From Pilatotrama ljubarskyi (lineage: Eukaryota; Basidiomycota; Agaricomycetes; Polyporales; Polyporaceae), in assembly GCA_022385805.1 (NCBI GenBank), contig MU277726.1, positions 1-64,000 on the forward strand: 64,000 bases of DNA, in the 5' to 3' direction. This document shows positions 23,669-33,414 of this stretch, one piece after another (position 1 is the stretch's first letter; every line of letters begins with the position of its first letter). Position numbers and translations under genes: made by a program. The notes under the pieces were generated by a model that was not told the DNA's origin, did no database searches, and saw only the letters and a program-made list of their open reading frames with translations.

Positions 23669-25062
23669 ATGCCTACACAACAGCAGCGCCGTATGAGCAT
23701 GAGCGACGCGCTGCAGCAGCGCCGCATGAGCGCGAGCCAGGGCCCGGTCGTCCCAGTGATCAAGCAGCGCCGCATGAGCTCGAGCCAGGCCGCACAACGC
23801 CGTATGAGTGTTAGCGGACAGTCCCCTGAAGGACGGCGCTTGAGCTCGAGCGGGCGGCGGATGAGCATCGGCGCATACACCCTGCCTGTTCCAGCCCCGC
23901 CTCTCCCGGAAGGCGTCACCAAGATCATCGGGAAGCGCTTCAAGCCAGAGAATATCCCCGACCTCTCCGGACGCACCGCGCTGGTTACTGGAGGCACGTC
24001 CGGGGTGGGCTACTTCGACGCGTTGGAGCTCGCGCTGGCGGGCGCGAAGGTCATCATCGTTTCGACCACGGCGTCGTGGCACGGAAAGCAAGCGGAGATA
24101 GACATCAACGCGGCCCTGAAGGAGTGCGACTCGAAGGGCTCCGTCGTTTGGCATGCCATCGACATGAGCTCTCTGAAGGCGGTGGACGACTTGGCTCGGA
24201 AGATCGTACAGGAGGAAACTAGGTTGGACATCCTCATCTGCAATGCTGGCATCGGGCAAACTCCCTTCGTGATGACCGGTGACGGGCTGGAGAAGCATTT
24301 CGAGGTGAGTATCATCAACATATGTTCCGTACTCCACCTGATCTCATTGCATAGGTGAACAATCTTGCGCATTACGTCTTCACCTTGCGGTTACTGCCGC
24401 TCATGCAGCGTACCGCTGCGTTTGCTCCGCCGGCCACCGTGCGCATAGTCATGCAAAGCTCGGAGCTACATCGTGCAGCACCTGCAACGACGAGGTTTGA
24501 GTCGAAAGAAGAGGTCAATACCCTTGTGGACGAGACTCAGCTGTGCGTGCTCTCCGTTGCTACTGTTCTGTAACCCGGGCTGAGATGCAGAACAGGTATG
24601 GCCGCACGAAGCTCGGCCTCATATACCTAACACGCGAACTGGCGAAGCGCAAGCTGTCTACGTACCCGCCTGGCACAGTCCCTGTTCTCGTGATGGCCGT
24701 TCACCCAGGCCGCGTCGACAGCGAGATACCAAAGCCGTCCGACAATGGACCGATCGCCAAAATCAAGAAGTTCTTCGCCAAGGTCAATAACAAAAGCGAC
24801 GAGGAGGGTGCCGAGGTATGCTTGTGGGCTGCGACTTGCACGGACATCAACCGAGACAACTGGAAGGCATATCAGGTGAGCCTCACAATCTGCAACGAAA
24901 GAACGCTCCTCACAAGAAACTAAGCAGGGTAAGTACTTTACCGAAGCATACGGGCAGCCGGACGAAGAAAGTAAACTGGCTAAGGACGAGGAGATTGCGG
25001 ATAATTTCTGGGAGTTGTGCGCCGCTTGCACGAAGGAGAAGCTGGGGGAAGAACTACGTTGA
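23669..25062 (+). CDS. short-chain dehydrogenase/reductase 1, with N-terminal R-R-x-S tail
   Basis: NAD(P)-dependent oxidoreductase of the classical SDR fold; substrate unknown. The first true ATG is 23669-23671. The ~68-residue N-terminal tail, absent from the three paralogs, holds RRMS/RRLS six times (Ser 10, 21, 37, 47, 59, 66). The SDR core has the cofactor loop TALVTGGTSGVGYFDAL, ICNAGIGQTP, catalytic Ser in MQSSELHR, and YGRTKLGLIY (Tyr and Lys). Three introns sit at the same places as in the paralogs: after KHFE, before YGRTK and after KAYQ. It ends EKLGEELR with TGA at 25060-25062. It is the most diverged member of the tandem cluster. Confidence 0.9.
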
Positions 25063-25404
25063 GAAGTCGGAGGAGTCGCGTCGCGCTTCAGTATCACCTT
25101 GGACTCATCGGACATCATACCTCGACAGGACCTCTTTCGTATAGCAATAGCAAACCTGAGTACAGTTTGATTGCGACGGGTGCTTCGTATACCCCGACAG
25201 TCTGCAGGAGTGCGCGAGCAGTAGAGGTACCCTGTACGGAAAGTGGATATCCATGTTTGGAGGCGGGCGAGATGACGTTCACGCACCGTCACTGGTCTGC
25301 GATGCCGGCCCTGGGTGAAGACCGAGCACGTAGTACTGGAACTCTCCTGCTCCACCGTCGTGGCTGAGCTGAAGTCACAGTGCATCATGCAGCTGCTCGT
25401 CGGA

Positions 25405-25410
25405 TATATA
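25405..25410 (+). promoter_or_regulatory. TATA box of SDR-2
   Basis: GGATATATAGG, 116 bp upstream of the SDR-2 ATG, similar to the TATA spacing to the second ATG in SDR-3 and SDR-4. It lies inside a 458-bp spacer (25063-25520) that shows nothing else. Confidence 0.5.
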
Positions 25411-25520
25411 GGTGACCACGCCATCCCTCCATACTACTCATCTGCATACCATAGCCACTCTATCCAGCGATACTCGTCTAGCCTGCACGCGCGTTCTACC
25501 TTCATCTATACCATCGCATC

Positions 25521-26707
25521 ATGTCCTCTCTCAAGCCAGACACCGCTAACCTCGCGACCCTCATGAGCAGGCGCTTCAAGCCGGAACAGGTCCCCGACCT
25601 TACCGGGCGTGTCGCGCTGGTCACAGGTGGCTCTGCGGGAATCGGCTACTACGACGCCGCTGTCCTAGCGAAGCACAACGCGAAGGTCATCATCGTCTCT
25701 GCGAACCCTGAACACGGCACGCAAGCAGAGGCGGAGCTGAACGACGAGCTGAAGAAGAGCGGATCGACGGGGTCCGTGAAGTGGTACCAGGTGGACTTCG
25801 GAAACTTGAAGCAGGTTGATGCGTTCGCCAAGAAGATTGCTGAGCAGGAGGATCGCCTTGATATCCTCATTCTGAACGCTGGCATCGGCCAAGCGCCATA
25901 TGGTCTGACCGCAGACGGCCTGGAGAGGCACTTCGAGGCGAGCCAGCATGGGTATTCGGAGAGGGACAAGATACTGACGTACAGACAGGTCAACAATCTC
26001 GCGCACTATGTAATCGCCCTCCGTCTCCTTCCCCTCATGAAGAAGGCCGCCGCGACCGCTCCTCCGACGAGCGTCCGGATCGTGACGCAGAGCTCCGAGA
26101 TGCACCGTGTCGCGCCCAGCAGCACGCAGTTCGCCACGAAGGAGGAGATTAACCAAGACGGCGATGGTGCTCAACTGTGAGTACCATAAGTGCTTCCTCC
26201 GTTGTCGGTGCCTTCTCACCATCGTTTTCTAGATATGGACGGACGAAACTCGGCCTGATTCTGCTTGCGCGCGAGCTGGCGAAGAGGAAGCTATCGGGTT
26301 TGCCAAACCCCATTCTCGCCATCTCTGTGCACCCTGGCACGGTGGATACCGACCTTCAAAAGACGTGGACCCAGACATACGGCGCTTTGGGTAAGGTGCT
26401 TGAAAAGATCTCCACGGGACTGGGAAAGAGCGCGGAGGAAGGCGCGGAGGCAAGCTTGTGGGCGGCAACCACCACGGACATCAATGAGAGCAACTGGCAG
26501 GAGTTCCAGGTAAGTGGAGATTCGACAAGGGTGCGTGTCGTAATCATCGCATTCACGCTGTTCCCTCGCAAGGGCAACTACTACTCGGAGCCGTACGGCA
26601 AGCCTGGACAGGAGACGAACCAGGCTAAGGATAACGCGCTCGCCGACAACTTTCGGACGCTCTGTGCCGGCTTGACAGAGGAGCTGCTTGGAGAGCGACT
26701 GGAGTGA
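25521..26707 (+). CDS. short-chain dehydrogenase/reductase 2
   Basis: Paralog of the neighbouring SDRs. It starts MSSLKPDTANLATLMSRRFK, followed by cofactor loop VALVTGGSAGIGYYDAA, ILNAGIGQAPYGLTADG, catalytic Ser in TQSSEMHR and YGRTKLGLILLARELAKRK. The C-terminal half has SVHPGTVDTDLQKTW and the family-specific EEGAEASLWAATTTDINESN, then YYSEPYGKPGQETNQAKDN. Three short introns at the shared positions. Stop TGA is at 26705-26707. No upstream in-frame ATG adds a leader here, unlike SDR-3 and SDR-4. Substrate cannot be told from sequence. Confidence 0.9.
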
Positions 26708-27158
26708 ATGCGAGAGATAAGAAGATCTGGGAGGAAGTCTGTCGTACATGTACTATAGGTTCCCTTGAATGCTTCATTTATGAGTATGTCCGTCTAGATC
26801 ACTCACACTAGCACATGCTGCACATCCCATGCGCGATACACTTCAGGATGTACAGTATATATATGACCAGGTCGAGAGATTGAAGACATGGACTGAGATT
26901 TAGTCCAGTAGCGCAGAAATAATCCGTAACCTGGAACCATGGCCAGTAGCTTTCGACCTTCGTGATCATGAGCTGCACTTGGTCGTGAATATGACATCGC
27001 GATCGTCGTCAGGCCACCGCAGTGCCCGACCCGCTGTTTGCGAATTGTGGCAGTGCTGCGTCAGTTCCCAAAAAGGGTTGCGACAGCCCTTATATAGACG
27101 AACTCAGACGTCGATGCTACGATGCAGAGCACTTCTGCGTCACAGGCCCAAGGAATCA

Positions 27159-27164
27159 TATAAG
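27159..27164 (+). promoter_or_regulatory. TATA box of SDR-3
   Basis: CATATAAGTACGGGG, 44 bp before the first in-frame ATG (27203) and 122 bp before the second (27281). The surrounding promoter matches that of SDR-4, with shared blocks such as GCGACAGCCCTTATA, GACGAACTCAGACG and TACGATGCAGAGCACT. Confidence 0.55.
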
Positions 27165-27202
27165 TACGGGGTTCGTCTCTCGTGGCGAAAACTCAGTCCT
27201 AC

Positions 27203-28454
27203 ATGTTCGCCCTCAGGCCTATAAGAAGACTAGCCCCCGCTCGACTCAACTCCGTGATTCCTTCGGTCCGCATTCGCACCATGTCGTCCATCCTCCCAGA
27301 CACTGCCAACCCTGCGACGCTCCTCAGCAAGCGCTTCAGACCGGACCAGATCCCAGACCTCACTGGTCGCGTCGCCCTCGTCACCGGGGGTTCCGCAGGT
27401 ATCGGCTACTGGGACGCTGCCGCGCTCGCGCAGCATGGCGCGACGGTCCACATCGTCTCGGCTAACCCTGACCACGGCAAGCAGGCCGAGAAGAACATCG
27501 ACACCGCTCTGAAGGAGAGCGGTTCGAAGGGCTCTGTCAAGTGGCATCAACTCGACATGATGTACCTGAAGAAGGTCGATGAGTGGGTGAAGGGCTTCGC
27601 AAAAGAGATCGACCGCCTGGACATCCTCATCGCCAATGCGGGTATCGGGCAGGCGCCCTACGGAATGACCGACGACGGCCTTGAGAGGCACTTCGAGGTG
27701 AGTCAGAGTCATAATGAGCATTGCACCAGCTCAACCGCTGTCATGTGTGCAGGTCAACAACCTCGCGCACTACGTGATGGTGCTCAGACTCCTCGACTTG
27801 ATGAAGAAGACAGCTGAATCGTCACCTCCGACGACGGTCCGCATCGTCACGCAAAGTTCGGAGCTACACCGCATGGCACCCAGTGGGCGTTTTTCGTCCA
27901 AGGAGGAGATCAATGAGCCAGGCGACGGCCTGAGACTGTAAGCGCTTCACTCACACTTCTTTAAATGCTTACTGACTGACAATATAGCTACGGCCGCACA
28001 AAACTCGGCCTCATCGTGTTCTCCTCCGAGCTGGCTCGCCTGAAGCTTGCAGACTCTCCGAAGCCCATTCTTTCCATTTCCGTCCATCCCGGCATGGTCG
28101 ATACAGAGTTGCAGCGGGGCTGGGGCCAATCATACGGTCCCCTCGGTCAGGTCGTTGACAAATTGAGTCGTCTGGGCGGGAAGAGCGCAGAAGAAGGAGC
28201 GGAAGCGAGTCTCTGGGCTGCGACGACCACAGACATCAACGAGAGCAATTGGCAGGAGTACCAGGTCAGTCAGACATAGTCATATCAGGAAACGCTTACT
28301 TACCTCGGGACTGGACTAGGGCAAGTACTACACCGAGCCCTATGGAAAGCCCGACCAGGAGACAAACCAGGCGAAGGACCCGGTCGTCGCGAAAAATTAC
28401 TGGAAGCTATGCGCTGACCTCACGGAGGAAATCCTTGGTGAGCGAGTCGAGTGA
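27203..28454 (+). CDS. short-chain dehydrogenase/reductase 3, possible mitochondrial leader
   Basis: SDR paralog with cofactor loop VALVTGGSAGIGYWDAAALA, IANAGIGQAPYGMTDDG, catalytic Ser in TQSSELHR and YGRTKLGLIVFSSE. Two in-frame starts exist: 27203 and 27281. The 26 residues between them (MFALRPIRRLAPARLNSVIP, then SVRIRT) are Arg-rich and lack acidic residues, like a mitochondrial presequence. The SDR fold proper aligns with the paralogs from 27281 (MSSILPDTANPATLLSKRF). Three introns are at the shared positions. Stop TGA is at 28452-28454. It is very close to SDR-4, including the promoter. The main uncertainty is which start is used. Confidence 0.88.
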
Positions 28455-29200
28455 TCCAAGCTGGTTCTTCAGGGATTGTGTCCATAGAGTCGTATTGTTT
28501 TGCATTGTGAAGATGGTTTGTAGGAATACCCTTGAGGAAGTAGCAAGTGATTATGGTCGGACATCTGCCGAGACCACCTGAGCGGCGGCGAGTGCAGGTG
28601 CGTATAGCTTGGCGTGCAAGCGAGGCGTAGAGATTGTTGGAGTACTGGTTGCACTCTCAGGGTGAAAGGAGTGACCACAGACTTACCTCTTGGGGAGATG
28701 TCGAGGTCGAGGTCGACAAGGGTCGAGATCGGAGAAGGCCATCGACACATCGGGGTCTCGCATTTGTTTTGTAGCACCTAGAACGGTTTGAAAAGTTGGT
28801 ATGGTTTTTAGCATGCATCGGCTTCTACAGTCTCAATGACATGATGACATGTAAGATGATACCTATCATCCTGGCAACACAGAGGCATGTTGCTTGAAGA
28901 GCGTCTGGAGTGAACGTGGCCAGACGAGAGTATTTAGGGAAAGAGTTCGTCTTACCTGTACTATACCTACGTTGAACTGTTTCATGTGTTAGGCGTACGT
29001 GTGTCTCTCGCCTCGTACTCAGGCTGGCAAATTCCACGTGCATGGCCAATGGTTTCTTGGTGGTGAGTTGGCGTTACGGGTAGCATCTCACAGCTAGGAT
29101 TCAAGCATTTCAGTCCATGCTAGCCATCTCAGCTTAGCTGAGTGGCACAGAAGCATCCTGCGACTCGAGATCTTAATATCTTGAGAAAATAGCGCCGTAC
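28455..29200. other. spacer between the duplicated SDR units
   Basis: No coding feature supported. The duplicated segment resumes at about 29,205 with the SDR-4 promoter. Confidence 0.5.
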
Positions 29201-29381
29201 GCATGACCGCGAGATCCTCGTCGGTACAGCGCCCGACTGGTGACCGCTGTTGGTGGACTGTGGCAGTACTGCCGCCTACTGCCAGTGCGTCAGTTCCCGA
29301 TATAGTGTGCGACAGCCCTTATACGGACGAACTCAGACGCTACGATGCAGAGCACTCACGCGTCATTGGCCGAAGGGGCCA

Positions 29382-29387
29382 TATAAG
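29382..29387 (+). promoter_or_regulatory. TATA box of SDR-4
   Basis: CCATATAAGTGCGGGG, 43 bp before the first ATG (29425) and 118 bp before the second (29500); same architecture as SDR-3. Confidence 0.55.
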
Positions 29388-29424
29388 TGCGGGGTCGTCT
29401 GTCGTGGCTAAAACTCAGTTCTAC

Positions 29425-30677
29425 ATGCGCCTCCTGAGGCAAATAAGACTAGCTCCTGCTCGACTCAGCCCCGCACTTACCTCTCCCCGCATCCGCACCA
29501 TGTCGTCCATCCTCCCAGACACTGCCAACCCTGCGACGCTCCTCAGCAAGCGCTTCAGGCCGAACCAGATCCCAGACCTCACTGGTCGAGTCGCACTCGT
29601 TACCGGGGGCTCTGGAGGGATTGGATACTGGGATGCCGCAGCTCTCGCGCACCACGGCGCCACCGTCCACATCGTCTCGGCTAACCCTGATCACGGCAAG
29701 GAGGCCGAGAAGAACATCGACACCGCTCTGAAGGAGAGCGGTTCGAAGGGCTCCATTAAGTGGCATCAGCTCGACATGATGCACTTGAAGAAGGTCGATG
29801 AGTGGGTGAAGGGCTTCGCCCAACAGGTTGACCGCCTGGACATCCTCATCGCCAATGCGGGTATTGGGCAGGCACCCTACGGAATGACGGATGACGGCCT
29901 TGAGAGGCACTTCGAGGTGAGTAAGCGCACCAACGAGGAGTATCCATCACTTAGAGACTGCATATATTCAGGTCAACAACCTCGCGCACTACGTGATGGT
30001 GCTCAGGCTCCTCGACTTGATGAAAAAGACCGCCGAGTCGGCCCCTCCGTCAACCGTCCGCATCGTCACGCAAAGCTCGGAGATGCATCGCTTCGCCCCG
30101 AGCGGACGCTTCTCTTCCAAAGAGGAGATCAACGAGCCGGACGACGGCGTACGGCTGTGAGGCGATGATTACTGACCCTTTGAGATGCTTGCTGACTTGC
30201 GTTCCGCACAGCTACGGCCGAACGAAACTCGGTCTCATTGTATTTTCCTCCGAGTTGGTTCGCCGCAAATTGGCGGATTCTTCGAAGCCTATTCTTTCCA
30301 TCTCTGTTCACCCCGGCATGGTCGATACAGAGGTTCAGAAGGCCTGGGGCGAGTCGTACGGAGCTCTTGGCAATGTCATCGACAAGCTCAGTCGTTTAGG
30401 CGGTAAGAGCGCAGAGGAAGGAGCCGAGGCGAGTCTCTGGGCTGCGACGAGCACGGACATCAACGAGAGTAACTGGAAGGAATACCAGGTTTGTCAGACA
30501 TGTATTCTCATAAGGACGCTGACTTACCCTGTATTGCATTAGGGCAAGTACTACACCGAACCCTACGGTAAGCCCGACCAGGAGACAAACCAGGCGAAGG
30601 ACCAGGTTGTCGCGGACAATTTCTGGAAGCTATGCGCTGACCTCACGGAGGAAATCCTTGGTGAGCGAGTGGAGTGA
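29425..30677 (+). CDS. short-chain dehydrogenase/reductase 4, possible mitochondrial leader
   Basis: Near twin of SDR-3: VALVTGGSGGIGYWDAAALA, IANAGIGQAPYGMTDDG, catalytic Ser in TQSSEMHR and YGRTKLGLIVFSSELVRRK. As in SDR-3, an upstream in-frame ATG (29425) adds a 25-residue basic leader (MRLLRQIRLAPARLSPALTS, then PRIRT) before the standard start at 29500 (MSSILPDTANPATLLSKRF). The leader differs in sequence but keeps its basic, acid-free character. Introns are at the shared positions, the last before GKYYTEPYGKPDQETNQ. Stop TGA is at 30675-30677. Probably arose with SDR-3 by tandem duplication of roughly 1.5 kb including the promoter. Confidence 0.88.
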
Positions 30678-31199
30678 TCCCAGCGTATTTCGCAAGAAGT
30701 GCATCCATAGAGTAGCCTCGGTTCGCATTGTACGAATAGATTGTAGAAATACCTACGAGGAAGGAGGAAGTGATGTTCGCGCTGCTACTATCGAGGGCAT
30801 TCGGGGTTCCGGACAAGTCACAATCTTACCGGACCAACTCTCTGGATTCGACGAGCGCTTCCCGATTGGTTCTGTCATTGACAAGTGCACAGCGCCGAGC
30901 GCCACAGCACACCGTGTCTCTGAACTTGCCGCCCACCACTACCAGACGCATTCGTCTGCCTGCACGCATTTGCACCTCGCTTAACCCTCCGGGTGAGTAT
31001 AAGGCCCTTCGGTTTTGAGCCAGAGATGACTCAGAGTGGAAGCGTATGCTCGACCCGCAAAAAAACCTAAGGTGCTGGGTCGAGAAGACGACTTGCTATG
31101 TTCTAGATACTGCTGAGGCGATTTTGCCTACCACCGCGCGTTTCGTCCTTGCTTGCATGCTGACGGATCAGTCTCTCATAGTATTCAATACATACCGCC
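30678..31199. other. intergenic SDR-4 / SSU72
   Basis: No gene supported. A run CAAAAAAACC near 31,055 and a pyrimidine-rich stretch lie upstream of the SSU72 ATG. Confidence 0.45.
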
Positions 31200-32408
31200 A
31201 TGGACCCTAGGAGAGCGCGTGACCCGCGTCTTGCTCGTCAAGACCCTCGTCTCCAGCAACGTTCGCACTCGGGCACACCCTCGGGGCCGTCCTCTCAAGG
31301 GCCACTCCATCAAGGCTACCAGTACCCAGGACAGCCACCTCAGGCTCCCCAGATGCAGGCTTCGACATCACAAGGATACCCACCGCCCGTTCCGCAGAAC
31401 TATCCTGCCTACCCGACCGCCACCCCACCACAATTCCCCGCGCACGACATCTCAAACCAGCAGCTGTCACAAGAAGCGCAAGGCGCCGCGGCGCTTCCCC
31501 ACGAGACGCAGCAGCAGCAGCAAGCACAGCAGCCGACGGGGTACAAGCCGCGCCCTTTGTTCTGCGTGGTGTGTGCGAGCAATCAGGTGAGTCTACGCGT
31601 CCGTGCGTCCCGGTCTCGCCCGAACAGCTTCCAATGCGGTGATAGAATCGGTCTATGGAGGGGCACTATGTCTTGGCGTGAGTGCGCGTCGCACATATAC
31701 GGCGTCTGATAGCGATTGACCGATGGGTGCGTCCTGGCAGTAAAGCAGGGTTCCGCGTATGCTCGTCCGGAACCGGGTCCGCAGTGCGATTGCCAGGGCC
31801 TGCTATAGACAAGCCTAACATCTACCCTTTCGGAACGCCATATAACGATATCTACGAGGAGCTGCAGGCGCAGGATGCGAGACTGTGAGTGCAAATGTGT
31901 TAGCTTTAGTGTGCTCTGCTGACCTTGTCTCCCAGGTACACTGCGAACGGCCTCCTGCAGATGCTTGACAGGAATAGGCGAATCAAGCTTGCGCCAGAGC
32001 GATGGCAGGAGACTAAGACGGTGGCGGATATTGTTATTACCTGCGAAGAACGGTGCTTCGACGCGGTGTGCGACGGTAAGTCCCTTATCCCCCATGTGAC
32101 TTGTCCTAGATGTTGACGTGCGTGTAGACCTCCTTGCGAAAGGTGGAGAGTTCAACAAGCCAGTCCATATCATCAACATTGAGATCAAGGATAATCACGA
32201 GGAGGCGCACATTGCCGGGAAAGCGATGGTTGACCTCGCAACAGCGGTGAGTCTATGGTCCTTCCAGACTCATGTCCGAGCAGTATTGACCAGCCGTGTC
32301 GTCTAGATTGAGAACGCAAAGGACATAGACGAGGAGATAAACGGTATCCTGCAAGCCCATCAAGAAAAGCATCCTCACAGCATCCTGCACGCTGTTGCGT
32401 ACTACTAG
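31200..32408 (+). CDS. SSU72: Ssu72, RNA polymerase II CTD phosphatase
   Basis: Removes phosphate from Ser5/Ser7 of the Pol II CTD and works in 3'-end processing and termination. A Pro/Gln-rich extension of about 115 residues precedes the catalytic motif. After splicing, [19 protein letters not shown] gives the C-x5-R-S signature (CASNQNRS). Then come [92 protein letters not shown] and the C-terminus [12 protein letters not shown] with TAG at 32406-32408. Introns follow ASNQ, VLA, ARL, AVCD and LATA. The core is full length. The N-terminal extension is absent from yeast Ssu72. Confidence 0.95.
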
Positions 32409-32680
32409 CACCTCGCACATAGTCCGTCTGGTCTTCCTACTGTATCATTATATGTGTTTGAGTTCACTCGCTCCTGGGCTTCGCTGTCACGGGTACTGTA
32501 GCGCATGCTGTTATAGATTGGGGTTCGCATCTGCACTCAATGGCGCAATAGTTGGCTCTGGATGAGCGCATCGATGCTATGTGGACAGGCTCTTCTGGCG
32601 GATCGTTAGCGATGCCATCTGGGCAGGCTAGTATGATCGCGGATATGCTTGAAGAACTGCAGCCGGACGGGGCTGGGTCC

Positions 32681-32686
32681 GTGGTG
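32681..32686. repeat. left target site duplication GTGGTG
   Basis: GTGGTG lies immediately outside the left terminal inverted repeat; the same six bases lie immediately outside the right one. Confidence 0.75.
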
Positions 32687-32749
32687 TACTGCAAGCCGGA
32701 CTGGTCAGCCTCAAAGCGCCCGCTCAAGTCGCGAAGCGCCCGCCGGACA
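32687..32749 (+). repeat. left terminal inverted repeat, 63 bp
   Basis: Begins TACTGCAAGCCGG and ends CCGGACA; identical base for base to the reverse complement of 44390-44452. Identity stops abruptly at both sides. It contains the 10-mer AAGCGCCCGC twice (32714-32723 and 32734-32743), exactly 20 bp apart, a candidate double binding site for the element's recombinase. Confidence 0.92.
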
Positions 32750-33414
32750 CGCGACATGCACGCGAAATTCCTGATGCGGCCTTCTGACACCCCGGTCAGT
32801 ATGTTATCAATACGTCGACTTGAGATGCGGGCAGTTGTCAAACGTAGATGTATCATAGAGCTTCGGTCTGTCGTAGGCGTGCATGCAGTCTATGTTCATG
32901 CTGGCTCGATCAATATTGATGGAGCACCTCTTGCTGTAATAAGGAAATCACTTCTACCTTCAAGAACCTGGCATTATGATGCGCTGACTTCAACGCTCCT
33001 GCCATGGTCAGCTTTACAATGTTGAATACAGTCTTGCCCTGGACTTAGAGCTGAACATTCCAATGCGGCTGTCTTAACATTGAGGGTTGGCTTCATAATT
33101 AGATTGCTGGACTTCCGAATCTAAGCTCTACCAAACACGAAAGGGTGCGTTCGGAAGCTAGTGTTGTCTTCCTCCAGCAGCTGAGCTCGTGGCTACGGAA
33201 CGCCTGGAGAGTGTCCAACAGGGCGATTGCCTTTCTGGGCACCCTTCATGCGCATGCACGTGAGCTGACTATTTGCCTGTGTCCAGTTTTCTGGTGCGCA
33301 CTCCGTCTGTCTCCTCCTTGCAAACATATATTCTATAGCCTGCGCGGCGAGGCTCTAATCTTGACTTATGTTCCCTTAATCCCTCCCTCCCCACGTTCCT
33401 TCTTATCAACTAGC
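32750..33414. other. left subterminal region of the element
   Basis: Non-coding between the left inverted repeat and the alpha-kinase ATG; contains the kinase promoter. No clear TATA near the start. Otherwise nothing seen. Confidence 0.5.
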
